A stretch of 64,000 nucleotides of DNA from Arthrobacter sp. ERGS1:01 (GTDB lineage Bacteria > Actinomycetota > Actinomycetes > Actinomycetales > Micrococcaceae): NCBI RefSeq assembly GCF_001281315.1, contig NZ_CP012479.1, positions 2,604,001 to 2,668,000 of the forward strand, given 5' to 3'. A program made the translations under genes and the position numbers. The notes under the pieces are model-generated. The model was not told where the DNA came from and did not search any database. It worked only from the letters and a program-made list of their open reading frames with translations. The stretch's first letter is position 1; every line of letters begins with the position of its first letter. Shown here piece by piece: positions 18,321 to 27,038 of this stretch.

Positions 18321-19592
18321 TCAGCCGCGGGCCGGGACCGGCTCGAAGTCGTCCTCGAGCATCCTGGGGCGGCAAATGATGAAGGCTCCGATGCCCAACA
18401 GCACCAGGGTGGCAAAGAGGAACAGGAACGGGGCCGTCCAGGAACCCGTCCACTGGTGCAGCAGGCCAAAGAACAGCGGTCCGGTGCAGGCGAACGCGTA
18501 GCCGATCCCCTGGCCAAAGCCGGACAGGGCGCCGGTGCCGATTTGGGTGCGCGTGCGGTGGTTGATCAACAGCAGGGCGAGCGGGAACGTGCCCGGGCCC
18601 AGACCGGCCAGGGACACCCACAGCCAGGTGCCGTTGGCCGGTGACAGCATCAGGCCCAGGTAACCGGCCACGAAGCAGGCCAGCGTGAACACGACCAACG
18701 GGAACGGGTTGCGCATCCGGGTGGCAAGCACCGGAATCAGCAGGCTCAGGGGCAGGCCGAGCAAGGCAAACAGGGCCAGCATGGAGCCGGCCTTGGCGCG
18801 GTCAAGGCCGGCCTCAAACAAGACTTCCGGCAGCCAGGCGAAGAGCGAGTAGGTGTTCAACGAGGTGCAGCCGAACATCAGCGTCAGCCCCCACGCCGTG
18901 GGCGAGCGCCAGAGGTTCATCTTCGCCGGAGCGGCCTTGGCTGCGGATTGGTGGACCACCAGCTCCGGAGAACCGGGCGCGGCGGCAGGCGCGGCGGCTG
19001 CGGAGGCCGGTTCCGGCGTCGTGCGCGGGGCGGCAACGAGCGCGCCGAGCCACGGCATGAGGGCGACGACGCTCAGCCCGGCCCAGGTGGCCAGCGACAC
19101 CTGCCAGTTGGCGGCGTCGGCGATGGGCACGGCTAGTTGGGCCGGAAGTGCCGTGCCGATGCTCATGACGGTGACGTAGAGGGCCGTCATGAGGCCGATC
19201 CTGGTGGGGAAATACTTCTTCACCAAGGGCGGCAGCAACACGTTTCCGGCGCCCAGGCCGCCAAAGGCAACCACCGTGAAGATCAGGAACAGCGGCGTGT
19301 TCGGGGCCAGCACGCGGGCGATCTGGCCAACGATGCCCACCAGGATCGAGCCGACGATCAGCCGCTCCAGCGACGCCCAGCGGATCACGTACGGGGTCAG
19401 GAAACCGAACAGCGCAAACGCGGCGGTGGGCAACATGCCCAGGATGCCGATGGTGGTGGCATCCAAGGGGAGGTCGTGGTTGATCGTGGAGATCAACGGG
19501 GGCACCACGGTGACGGCGGCACGCAGCGTCATGGCCGTGAGGATAATGCCTGCTGCGATGAGCCAAGCGGAGCGGGGCAGTTTCGTCACCAT
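18321..19592 (-). CDS. MFS transporter, CynX/NimT-like
   Basis: About 423 residues with roughly twelve membrane spans. Opens with KLPRSAWLIAAGIILTAMTL followed by RAAVTVVPPLI, the characteristic N-terminal pattern of the CynX/NimT (cyanate / 2-nitroimidazole) branch of the major facilitator superfamily. A hydrophilic central loop (about residues 195-240, Ala/Pro/Ser-rich) divides the two six-helix halves. ATG chosen because the frame before it lacks hydrophobic or family character. Substrate unknown; family members export small organic anions or drugs. Confidence 0.85.
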   Translation of the reverse strand: MVTKLPRSAWLIAAGIILTAMTLRAAVTVVPPLISTINHDLPLDATTIGILGMLPTAAFALFGFLTPYVIRWASLERLIVGSILVGIVGQIARVLAPNTPLFLIFTVVAFGGLGAGNVLLPPLVKKYFPTRIGLMTALYVTVMSIGTALPAQLAVPIADAANWQVSLATWAGLSVVALMPWLGALVAAPRTTPEPASAAAAPAAAPGSPELVVHQSAAKAAPAKMNLWRSPTAWGLTLMFGCTSLNTYSLFAWLPEVLFEAGLDRAKAGSMLALFALLGLPLSLLIPVLATRMRNPFPLVVFTLACFVAGYLGLMLSPANGTWLWVSLAGLGPGTFPLALLLINHRTRTQIGTGALSGFGQGIGYAFACTGPLFFGLLHQWTGSWTAPFLFLFATLVLLGIGAFIICRPRMLEDDFEPVPARG

Positions 19593-19767
19593 TTCCACAA
19601 CGTTACCGGGCCGGCAACTCCCCGGGACGGAAAATACGGCCCTTAATGGGATGACCTGCGCCACGTGGACGGCCATGGCCGACACCCGGAAGTTGCTCCG
19701 GTTTTACTTTGTGCCGCATGCACCTGCTAAGCTCTTTCACGTTCCCTTCGGCAACCACGGTTGCCGC

Positions 19768-19840
19768 GCCCTCGTAGCTCAGGGGATAGAGCGGTTGCCT
19801 CCGGAGCAACAGGCCGTAGGTTCGAATCCTATCGAGGGCA
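19768..19840 (+). tRNA. tRNA-Arg (anticodon CCG)
   Basis: 73 nt without encoded CCA. Acceptor arms GCCCTCG and CGAGGGC pair perfectly. The D arm is GCTCAGGGGATAGAGC. The anticodon stem GTTGC/GCAAC holds the loop CTCCGGA, which puts CCG at positions 34-36 and reads the Arg codon CGG. The T arm contains GGTTCGAATCC. A plausible promoter lies upstream (TTACTT, 18 nt, TAAGCT near 19703-19732) and a strong intrinsic terminator follows 9 nt after the gene. Confidence 0.97.
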
Positions 19841-19848
19841 CTTTGTGA

Positions 19849-19896
19849 CGGTGTCCGGCTTTGCGAAATATCTCGCAGAGCCGGACACCGTTTTTT
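19849..19896 (+). terminator. Intrinsic terminator after tRNA-Arg
   Basis: Perfect 12-bp stem CGGTGTCCGGCT with AGCCGGACACCG, an 18-nt loop, then TTTTTT. Its position right after the tRNA makes it the tRNA terminator. Confidence 0.93.
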
Positions 19897-20005
19897 GTTG
19901 CCCGTTCCGGCCGCAGCGGGTGACTCCCCCGCAGACGGACGGCCGGGAGCCGGTCTTGGGTACGCTTTCGGTACACAGCCTGCTCGGACCACCTTGGGAG
20001 AACAC

Positions 20006-20470
20006 ATGCCGTACACCGTTGACTTCGTGAACGTTTCCACCGTCGGAGTGGAATCGTCCCCTGTCCCGGAGGCCCTCGCCGGCCTGCGCGCGAATGAAGC
20101 ACGCTACTTCAAGAACAAGTACGACCATGTGTTTACGGTCAGCCCGGCGGAAGACATGCCGGAGGTGATCGACCGGGTGAGCCGGATCCTCTCCGAGGAG
20201 CGCGAGATCGTCATTTCCTCCCGCCCGCTCGAGGCAAGCTCGTTCGACGTCGAGGGGTACCACATGGCGTACGTGTTCTATGAGTCGGGCCTGTCCATCA
20301 ATGTGATGTACGGGATCGAGGACGGCGCAAAACGCGCGGTGGGCTTCAAGCTCTCCGACGGCATGGACATTCCCGAGGAACTCGCAACCCGCTTCAAATT
20401 CGCCCGGCAAAAGTCGAAACTGGCCGGCACCATCCGCGGCTCCTACTTCGTGATCAAGGGCGAGTACTAG
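20006..20470 (+). CDS. Conserved-looking hypothetical protein, 154 residues
   Basis: ATG with GGGAG 7 nt upstream. Soluble and mildly basic at its C-terminus; opens MPYTVDFVNVSTVGVESSPV and contains alternating short strands and helices (EVIDRVSRILSEEREIVISS, then YHMAYVFYESGLSINVMYGI). No signal peptide, membrane segment, metal motif or nucleotide motif is visible, and I do not recognise a family. It stands alone between a tRNA terminator and a convergent VOC gene. Codon use is like its neighbours, so it is very likely a real gene. Confidence 0.85.
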   Translation: MPYTVDFVNVSTVGVESSPVPEALAGLRANEARYFKNKYDHVFTVSPAEDMPEVIDRVSRILSEEREIVISSRPLEASSFDVEGYHMAYVFYESGLSINVMYGIEDGAKRAVGFKLSDGMDIPEELATRFKFARQKSKLAGTIRGSYFVIKGEY

Positions 20471-20495
20471 GCCTGCCGCGGCCGGGGCCGGAGTT

Positions 20496-21008
20496 TCAGC
20501 CCTGGGTCGCGGCCCATTCTGCCACTCGCCGCGCGCTCTCCTCCTCGGACAGGTCCTCCACGCGCGTCATGATGGACCAGCGGACCCCGAACGGGTCCCG
20601 GATGCTCGCGAAGCGGTCACCGGAGACAAAGTTTGCCAGCGGCTCGCGGACCGTCGCCCCCGCCGCCTGGGCACGGGCCACCAGCGAATCCGCATCGGCG
20701 GAGTAGTAAGCCAACGAATAGCAGTCGTCTTCGCCGGCGGGCGGCGGCACCAGGTGGTAGTCGGGGTTCGGTTCGCCAAGCTGCAGGCGGCCCTGGCCGA
20801 AATCAAGTTCCGCATGGACCACGACCCCGCCAAACTCGGTGGAGCCAATCAGCCGCGCACCAAAGAGCTCCTGGTAGAACGCAACGGCCGCCTTGGCGTT
20901 CGGGACCGCGATGAACGGCGTGAGGCTCGTGAAACCGTGGGGAATGCCTCCTGTTGTGAACTGGCCGTCGGCCGCGGTGGTGGGGTCAATGTTCTGGGTA
21001 TCTGTCAT
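20496..21008 (-). CDS. VOC (glyoxalase/bleomycin-resistance/PhnB-like) family protein
   Basis: 170 residues from an ATG at 21008. Shows the two beta-alpha-beta-beta-beta halves of the VOC fold: LTPFIAVPNAKAAVAFYQEL then FGARLIGS, and later DADSLVARAQAAGATVREPL then RFASIRDPFGVRWSIMTRV, the PhnB/YdcA-like C-terminal pattern. Such proteins bind a metal or small ligand in a cup between repeats; the substrate cannot be predicted. Divergent from an AraC-type regulator with 73 nt between starts, so the regulator may control it. Confidence 0.88.
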   Translation of the reverse strand: MTDTQNIDPTTAADGQFTTGGIPHGFTSLTPFIAVPNAKAAVAFYQELFGARLIGSTEFGGVVVHAELDFGQGRLQLGEPNPDYHLVPPPAGEDDCYSLAYYSADADSLVARAQAAGATVREPLANFVSGDRFASIRDPFGVRWSIMTRVEDLSEEESARRVAEWAATQG

Positions 21009-21081
21009 GGCAACAACGCTACGTTTCCCGATGCCGTTGCGCTTGTAGATTCGCGACAGCCCGCCCCCTAGAATCGACAAC

Positions 21082-21873
21082 GTGGCCAGTCAATTCAAAG
21101 GCATCCTGTACCCGGCCCGCCTGCCGGACTTTCACCGACTTCCGGCGGGGCCGGAGGTTGCCGAGCTGGTGCAATGGTTTTGGATCCCCGAATGGGACAT
21201 CGACCCCGGCCGCACCTCGCGGCAGCAGCTGATCGCGTTCCCGGCGTCGAACCTCGTGGTGGAGCCGGGCGGGGTCGAATTTTCCGGACCAACCACGCGG
21301 GTGGCCCACCGCGACCTGAGTGGCAGGAGCTGGGCAGTGGGGGCACTGCTGCGCCCTGCCGCGATTCCGGCCTTTACCGCGGACCCGGGCAGTTTGCGGG
21401 ACACATCGCTGCACCCCGATGCCCCGGAGCTCCAAGCGTCCGTGACGGCGGCCATGGCGGGCGCCGACCCCGGCGAGCGCCGACAGCGCGCGGCCGATGC
21501 CCTTGCGGTCTGGCTGGCGGCAGCGGTCGGGCCGGTATCCGCCGAGGCTCGTGCAGCAAACCGAATGGTGGAGGTGATCGGCGGCTCCGCCGAGGTGCTG
21601 CGGATTGAGGATGTTGCGGACGTTTTGGCAACCTCCCCCCGGACGCTCCAGCGCCTGGCCCGGAAGTATGTGGGCCTGAGCCCGTCGGCGCTCATTCGGC
21701 GCCGCCGCCTGCAGGAGGCCGCGGACAGGTCCCGCACCGAACCACTGGCGGAGCTGGCGGACATCGCCGCCGATCTTGGCTATGCCGACCATGCTCATCT
21801 GTGCAAGGACTTCCAGCGGTACCTGGGGTTCACCCCGAGCAGCTACCGGCGGTCGGTGGGCGGCGACCGTTAA
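21082..21873 (+). CDS. AraC-family transcriptional regulator
   Basis: 263 residues. The N-terminal half (about 1-160) is a ligand/effector region containing FPASNLVVEPGGVEFSGPTT; the C-terminal 90 residues are an AraC/XylS double helix-turn-helix: VADVLATSPRTLQRLARKYV, then LAELADIAADLGYADHAHLC and FTPSSYRR. GTG start at 21082. Divergent from the VOC gene and 35 nt upstream of a phosphatase-fold membrane protein, so either could be a target. Effector unknown. Confidence 0.9.
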   Translation: MASQFKGILYPARLPDFHRLPAGPEVAELVQWFWIPEWDIDPGRTSRQQLIAFPASNLVVEPGGVEFSGPTTRVAHRDLSGRSWAVGALLRPAAIPAFTADPGSLRDTSLHPDAPELQASVTAAMAGADPGERRQRAADALAVWLAAAVGPVSAEARAANRMVEVIGGSAEVLRIEDVADVLATSPRTLQRLARKYVGLSPSALIRRRRLQEAADRSRTEPLAELADIAADLGYADHAHLCKDFQRYLGFTPSSYRRSVGGDR

Positions 21874-21908
21874 GCTTTCTCCAACTTTTCCGTGAAAGCC
21901 TTGAGGGG

Positions 21909-22871
21909 ATGGCACTGCTTGCACGACACCCTAATCCCCCGGCACGGTCCCGGGCCGGCCTTCGCGCCGGCGCCGCCGTCGTCCCGGGTTCGGCCGCCCT
22001 GTCCCTGCTGTTGCTGGGCCACGCGCAGGTGCCTGACGTCGCCGGAATGGGTCTGTTGCTTGATTCCGGACTGATCTGGCTGGGTGCCGCGATCCCCGCA
22101 CTCGGGCTCCTGGCCCTTGCCGCCCGGCGCAAGCGCGTTGCCGTCGTCGTGCTTGTGCCTGCCCTGGTCTGGGCATTCATGTTTGTTCCCGGCATGGTGC
22201 CCCTTGCCTGGTCGGTACCGCACACCGCCGGGACCCCGATGACGGTGGCCAGCCAGAATCTGCAGGCCGGTTCCGGGACGGCCGCCGAATCCGCTGAAAC
22301 CCTCGCCGATTCGGGCGCCCAGGTGGTGGCGCTGCAGGAGATCGCCGGCACCGCCCGCGACTCCGTGGCGGCCGAACTTGGCGCCCGCTACGAGTACTCC
22401 TATCAGGTGGGCACCGTGGGATTGTGGAGCAGCTACCCCATCCTCAACGCCCGGCCGGAGGGCCTGGGCCTGGGCTGGAACCGGGCGCTGTCCGCCGATC
22501 TGGCCACGCCCGCCGGTACCGTGCGCATCTATGTGGTCCATGCGGCGTCGGCGCGGCCGGCGGACCACGCCGAGCGGGACACCATGCTCACCAGCCTTGC
22601 CCGGGCCATCGCGGCGGATCCCAGCAAGCGCATCGTGGCCGTGGGAGATTTCAACGCCGCCTCAACCGACCGCCACTTCGCCCCGTTGCTGGACCTCCTT
22701 GCCGAGCCCCGCCAGGACGCGGGGCTGGCCGGATTCACCTGGCCGGCGTCCCCGTTCCCGGTGACCCGCCTTGACCACGTACTCCAGCGCGGCATGAGCG
22801 CCACCTCGAATACTGTGCTCCGCGCCGGTGCTGGCGACCACCTCGCCCTGCGCACCAGTTTCACCCTATGA
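21909..22871 (+). CDS. Membrane-anchored endonuclease/exonuclease/phosphatase-fold protein
   Basis: About 320 residues. Residues 1-100 hold three to four hydrophobic helices (LSLLLLGHA, LIWLGAAIPALGLLALA, VAVVVLVPALVWAFMFVPG); the rest is an EEP domain, expected on the outer face, with the metal and catalytic signatures VVALQEI, VAVGDFNAA, RLDHVL and the terminal GDHLALRTSF. Family members cleave phosphodiesters or phosphoesters of nucleic acids or lipids; extracellular ones with this N-terminus are common in Actinobacteria. The ATG has GAGGGG almost against it, so the start is only moderately certain. Lies 35 nt after the AraC gene. Confidence 0.85.
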   Translation: MALLARHPNPPARSRAGLRAGAAVVPGSAALSLLLLGHAQVPDVAGMGLLLDSGLIWLGAAIPALGLLALAARRKRVAVVVLVPALVWAFMFVPGMVPLAWSVPHTAGTPMTVASQNLQAGSGTAAESAETLADSGAQVVALQEIAGTARDSVAAELGARYEYSYQVGTVGLWSSYPILNARPEGLGLGWNRALSADLATPAGTVRIYVVHAASARPADHAERDTMLTSLARAIAADPSKRIVAVGDFNAASTDRHFAPLLDLLAEPRQDAGLAGFTWPASPFPVTRLDHVLQRGMSATSNTVLRAGAGDHLALRTSFTL

Positions 22872-22940
22872 GCCGCGATACAGTAAGTCCATCCCGGGCG
22901 CAACGGCGCGGACCGTTCGTTGATCGATGAGGAGACTTTC

Positions 22941-24428
22941 ATGACCACGCACGACGCCGGCACCGAGTCCGCGCCCCTTGTCACCACCTCCTCCGGCCGG
23001 GTCCGCGGCACGGTCCGTGACGGCATTGAAAGGTTCCTGGGCATCCCCTACGCGGACGCCCCCCTGGGCCCGTTGCGGTTCGCCCTGCCGGCGCCGCCTT
23101 CCGCGTGGGCCGGCGAGCGCGACGCCACCTCGGCGGGTCCCACTGCGCCGCAGAATCCCTATGGCGGCGCGCTTGCCCGCATCCTCCCCACCGTCATCAT
23201 CCCGGGCGAGGAGTTCCTGAACCTGAACATCGCCACCCCGGCGGATCGCGGAACCGGGCTGTTGCCCGTCATGGTGTGGTTCCACGGCGGGTCCCTGCAG
23301 CACGGCTCCAATGCCCTGGCCGGCTACGACGGCGGGGCATTCGCCCGCGACGGGATCGTCTTTGTTGCCCCCAACTATCGGCTGGGCGCCGAGGGCTTCT
23401 CCGTGCTGGACGGTGCGCCGCTGAACCTGGGCCTTGCCGATCAATTGGCGGCGCTACGGTGGGTGCGGGCGGAGATTTCGCGCTTTGGCGGGGATCCGAA
23501 GCGGGTGACGGTCTTTGGCCAGTCCGCTGGCGGCAACACCATTTCCGCGCTGCTGGCGCACCCCGAGGCGCCGGAACTGTTTGGCCGGGCCATCATCCAA
23601 AGCGGGCCGCTCACCGCACTCCCCCGGGCCAAGGCCGGCAAGATCACCGCCCTCATGGCCAAGGACCTGGGCATCCCGGCTACGCGGGCCGCGTTCATGA
23701 ACGTCTCCTCCGCGGAACTGCTGGCCGCCCAGGCCCGCGCCACGGCCGGTTCCACCCCCATCACCGGCGGAACGGGTTACTCCCTTGCGCTGGATCCGGA
23801 GCTGGTGCCGGCCAATCCGCAGGACGCGCTGGAAGCCGGGGCCGGTGCCGGAATTGAGTTGTTGATCGGCACCACCACGGATGAGGCCCGGCTCTGGCTG
23901 GTCCCCACGGGGCTCGTCATGAAGCTCAACCGGCTGCACCTGGCCGTGGCCCGCCGCAAGGTGGGCATCTCCGCGGCCGCCGTCAGGCTGTTCACCCGCA
24001 ACCGCCCCAATTCGGTCACGGGGGAAATCCTGGGCGCTTTGGCCACGGACAAGCTGTTGCGCGTCCCCGTCAACCAGGTGGCCGACGCCCGGCTGGCCCG
24101 CGGCGCCTCCACCCATGTGTACGAGTTCTCCTGGCCCAGCCCCGTGGAATACCTGCGGGCCGCGCACGCCGTCGAGCTCGGGTTTGTCTTTGACGACCTT
24201 GCCTCCGGTGACTCAATCGGGCTGGCCGGAGCCGACGCCCCACAATCCCTGGCCACTGCGATGCACAAGGCGTGGGTGGACTTCGCCGTCTCCGGGGACC
24301 CCGGCTGGCAGGCCTGGACGGCGGAGCGTCCCGTGAAGATGTTTGACGGCGACGCCAACCCCGTGGTTGCAGCCCCGCGCGATGATGAACGGCGCGCCAT
24401 TCTGGGAGATACAAAGGAAGCTTTGTAG
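22941..24428 (+). CDS. Type B carboxylesterase (alpha/beta hydrolase)
   Basis: 495 residues from an ATG with GAGGAG 7 nt upstream. Typical opening VTTSSGRVRGTVRDGIERFL then GIPYADAPLGPLRF; oxyanion-hole HGGS; nucleophile elbow TVFGQSAGGN with Ser as catalytic base partner; acid in IGTTTDEARLW; histidine in AAHAVELGFVFDD. All triad parts are present, so it should be an active ester hydrolase. No signal peptide, hence cytoplasmic. A marR gene follows 29 nt later, so it may belong to the same transcript; natural substrate unknown. Confidence 0.93.
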   Translation: MTTHDAGTESAPLVTTSSGRVRGTVRDGIERFLGIPYADAPLGPLRFALPAPPSAWAGERDATSAGPTAPQNPYGGALARILPTVIIPGEEFLNLNIATPADRGTGLLPVMVWFHGGSLQHGSNALAGYDGGAFARDGIVFVAPNYRLGAEGFSVLDGAPLNLGLADQLAALRWVRAEISRFGGDPKRVTVFGQSAGGNTISALLAHPEAPELFGRAIIQSGPLTALPRAKAGKITALMAKDLGIPATRAAFMNVSSAELLAAQARATAGSTPITGGTGYSLALDPELVPANPQDALEAGAGAGIELLIGTTTDEARLWLVPTGLVMKLNRLHLAVARRKVGISAAAVRLFTRNRPNSVTGEILGALATDKLLRVPVNQVADARLARGASTHVYEFSWPSPVEYLRAAHAVELGFVFDDLASGDSIGLAGADAPQSLATAMHKAWVDFAVSGDPGWQAWTAERPVKMFDGDANPVVAAPRDDERRAILGDTKEAL

Positions 24429-24457
24429 TTTAGCTTTGCATCACCTAGAGTGAGGCC

Positions 24458-24910
24458 ATGAGCGACTACGACATCGACCCCCGGGGCGAAGACATCACCC
24501 GTGTGGCCGGTGAACTGCGGGTGGTCATTGGCAAGCTGCGGCGACGCATGAACCAGGGCAAGGCCTTTGGCGACTTCACACCGTCACAAATTGCCGCGCT
24601 TGCCAGGCTTGAAAACGACGGCCCGGCCACCGTGACCACCCTGGCCGGGGCCGAGGGCGTGCGCCCGCAATCCATGGGCGCCAAGCTTTCCGTTCTTGCC
24701 GCGGCAGGGCTGATCAGCGGAGCACCCGATCCCTCCGACGGGCGCCAAACCATCTGGTCCCTGACCGAGACTGCCGTCGAAACGGTCCGGGCCGCCCGCG
24801 CCGCCAAGGACGACTGGCTGGTTCGCACCATCACCGCCAACCTCACCGACGAGGAAGCCGGGCAGCTCGCCAAAGGCGTTGCCATTCTCACCCGCCTCGC
24901 CAATTCCTAA
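24458..24910 (+). CDS. MarR-family transcriptional regulator
   Basis: 150 residues with a winged helix: helix PSQIAALARLENDGPATVTT, recognition region GVRPQSMGAKLSVLAAAGLI and wing SGAPDPSDGRQTIWSLTE. Followed by an isochorismatase-like hydrolase (23 nt later) and an MFS exporter, a usual layout in which MarR represses its own operon until a small aromatic or drug-like ligand binds. A direct repeat of GCTTTG (24419-24440) overlaps the preceding stop and could be part of its operator; this is weak. Confidence 0.9.
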   Translation: MSDYDIDPRGEDITRVAGELRVVIGKLRRRMNQGKAFGDFTPSQIAALARLENDGPATVTTLAGAEGVRPQSMGAKLSVLAAAGLISGAPDPSDGRQTIWSLTETAVETVRAARAAKDDWLVRTITANLTDEEAGQLAKGVAILTRLANS

Positions 24911-24933
24911 CCCCCTCTTATAGGAGCACCCCC

Positions 24934-25500
24934 ATGCCAGTGACAACCCTTGACGCCAAGACCGCACTCATCGTCGTCGACCTGCAAAACGGCATTGTCG
25001 GCCTGCCCACCGCCCACCCGGCGGCCGGCGTCGTCGCCAACGCGGCACTGCTGGCGGAGGAATTCCGCAAGCGCAACCTTCCCGTGGTACTGGTGGCGGT
25101 TGCCGGCGGCGCACCCGGACGAACGGAACAGGCGCCGCGCGCAAACGGCGAACGCCCGGCGGACTGGGAGGATCTGGCTCCGGAGCTGAATCAGCAGGTG
25201 TCGGACCACACTGTCACCAAGCGGACGTGGGGCGCATTCAGCAACACCGGGCTCCTTGAAATCCTGCAGGGCGAAGGCGTCACGCAGCTCGTCGTCGTCG
25301 GCATTGCCACCAGCATCGGCGTCGAATCAACGGCACGCCAGGCCCAGGAGCACGGTTTCAACGTCACCCTCGCCGTCGACGCCATGACGGACATGAATGC
25401 CGACGCCCACACCAACAGCGTGAGCCGGATCTTCCCGCGCCTGGGCGAAACCGGTACCACGCGGGAGATCATCGACCTCCTGGACGCATCGCGGGCCTAA
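24934..25500 (+). CDS. Isochorismatase-fold hydrolase with Gly at the usual nucleophile position
   Basis: 188 residues with the cysteine-hydrolase fold: ALIVVDLQNGIV carries the catalytic Asp and VTKRTWGAF the Lys. In the third motif VVVGIATSIGVESTARQA, the position that is Cys in nicotinamidase/carbamoylase relatives is Gly, as in true isochorismatases (EntB/PhzD group). It therefore should not use a covalent thiol mechanism; vinyl-ether or other chemistry is possible. The ATG has a TATAGGAG ribosome site. The gene lies between marR and an MFS exporter with 2 nt to the latter, suggesting detoxification or export of one compound class. Confidence 0.9.
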   Translation: MPVTTLDAKTALIVVDLQNGIVGLPTAHPAAGVVANAALLAEEFRKRNLPVVLVAVAGGAPGRTEQAPRANGERPADWEDLAPELNQQVSDHTVTKRTWGAFSNTGLLEILQGEGVTQLVVVGIATSIGVESTARQAQEHGFNVTLAVDAMTDMNADAHTNSVSRIFPRLGETGTTREIIDLLDASRA

Positions 25501-25502
25501 CC

Positions 25503-26933
25503 ATGGCAGACACCTCCGCCGCGGGCCCGCCGAAACCCTTCGGCTGGCGTTTCATCTCCCCACTGTTGCTTGGTTCAACCCTGAACCCGATCAACAGCTC
25601 GATGATCGCCACTGGCCTGGTGGGCATCGGTGTTGACTTCCATTCGGGCCCCGGCACCACGGCAAGCCTGATCTCGGTGTTGTACCTGTGCAGCGCCATC
25701 ATGCAGCCCACCATGGGCAAACTGTCCAATCTGTTTGGCCCGCGACGGGTCTTTTTGGCCGGAGTCGTAATCCTCTTCATTGGCGGAGTGGTGGGCGCAA
25801 CGGCACCCGCATTTGGATTCCTGCTGCTTTCACGGGCGTTGATCGGGGTGGGTACGTCCGCCGCCTACCCCACCGCCATGGCCCTGGTCCGTGGACGCGC
25901 TGACGCCGCGGGAGACGGCGTTCCCGGCCGGGTTCTGGGCAACTTCTCCATTGCCTCCCAGATCACCGTGGTGTTCGGCCTGCCACTGGGCGGAGTGTTG
26001 GCCGGGGCTTTTGGCTGGCGGGCCTTGTTCCTGGTCAATGTGCCGCTGGCCCTGATCACCTTCATCCTGACGCTCGTTGGCGTGCCCAAGGACGGCCCGG
26101 CACCACGCCGGGGCCTCAAGGGACTGGTGACCGCCGTCGACATTCCCGGCATCATGTTGTTTGCCGGCACCGTCGCGTCCTTGCTGGTGTTCCTTGCCGA
26201 CCTGGCCCGGCCGCAGTGGTGGTTGGCCGTCGTCGTCCTTGTCCTGGGAACGGCCCTGATCCTCTGGGAGCGGCGCGCCGGCAAGCCCCTGATCGATGTG
26301 CGCATGCTGGCGCGACACCGGCCGCTGCAACGGACGTATCTGCGGCAGATGCTGGTGGGGTTGGGCATTTACACGGCGCTCTACGGAACCAGCCAGTGGA
26401 TGGAACAAAGCGCCGGACTGAGTCCCTCCACCGTGGGATTGGTGCTGCTGCCGCTGTCCGGGCTGAGCATCGTCATTGCCCGAGTCGTCTCCAACAAGGG
26501 CTGGGTGCGCATGCCCCTGGTCCTTGCCGGCGTGGCCTTGATGCTGACGGCGGCCGTGATGCTGCTGATCACCCACGAATCCGGCATTCCGGTGCTCATT
26601 GGCATGTCCTTGCTGTTTGGCTTCAGCAACGGCTTCAGCGGATTCGCAAACCAGGCCACCCTGTACGTGCAGACTCCCGCCAATGACATCGCCGTGGCCT
26701 CCGGGCTCTACCGGACTTTCAGCTACATTGGCGCAATCTTTTCGGCGAGCCTGATCAGTATCACGTTCGGGGCCTCCGCCACCGATAGCGGCTTCCACAC
26801 CCTCGGCTGGGTCATTGGCGGCATCGGCGCGGCAGTGTTGGTCCTGACGCTTGTTGACAAGGCCATCCCACGCTTTGCCAACGCCGCCGACGAGGCTGAA
26901 ACGCCCGTTCCGGAAAAACACGCGGCCGCCTGA
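25503..26933 (+). CDS. MFS drug exporter, 14-helix (DHA2) type
   Basis: 476 residues with about fourteen predicted membrane spans. Opens at NPINSSMIATGL, the substrate-binding helix of DHA2 exporters. SNLFGPRRVFLAG matches the loop 2-3 signature, and LIGVGTSAAYPTAMALVRGR carries motif B-like residues. C-terminal tail is charged (DEAETPVPEKHA). ATG two bases after the isochorismatase stop. Likely exports a toxic compound sensed by the MarR protein; substrate unknown. Confidence 0.92.
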   Translation: MADTSAAGPPKPFGWRFISPLLLGSTLNPINSSMIATGLVGIGVDFHSGPGTTASLISVLYLCSAIMQPTMGKLSNLFGPRRVFLAGVVILFIGGVVGATAPAFGFLLLSRALIGVGTSAAYPTAMALVRGRADAAGDGVPGRVLGNFSIASQITVVFGLPLGGVLAGAFGWRALFLVNVPLALITFILTLVGVPKDGPAPRRGLKGLVTAVDIPGIMLFAGTVASLLVFLADLARPQWWLAVVVLVLGTALILWERRAGKPLIDVRMLARHRPLQRTYLRQMLVGLGIYTALYGTSQWMEQSAGLSPSTVGLVLLPLSGLSIVIARVVSNKGWVRMPLVLAGVALMLTAAVMLLITHESGIPVLIGMSLLFGFSNGFSGFANQATLYVQTPANDIAVASGLYRTFSYIGAIFSASLISITFGASATDSGFHTLGWVIGGIGAAVLVLTLVDKAIPRFANAADEAETPVPEKHAAA

Positions 26934-27038
26934 ATCCGCTTCCCACCGCTTGGCGGGTGAATACTTGGAGCAAGCCTCCGGCTCGCGAGTTCGTGGCGAG
27001 CCGGGCACCAACAACGTGCAACTGAAAGTGATTCCACA

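Noticed and set aside
19768..19840. tRNA-Arg as an attachment site for an integrated element
   Set aside because: No integrase, no duplicated tRNA end and ordinary genes on both sides.
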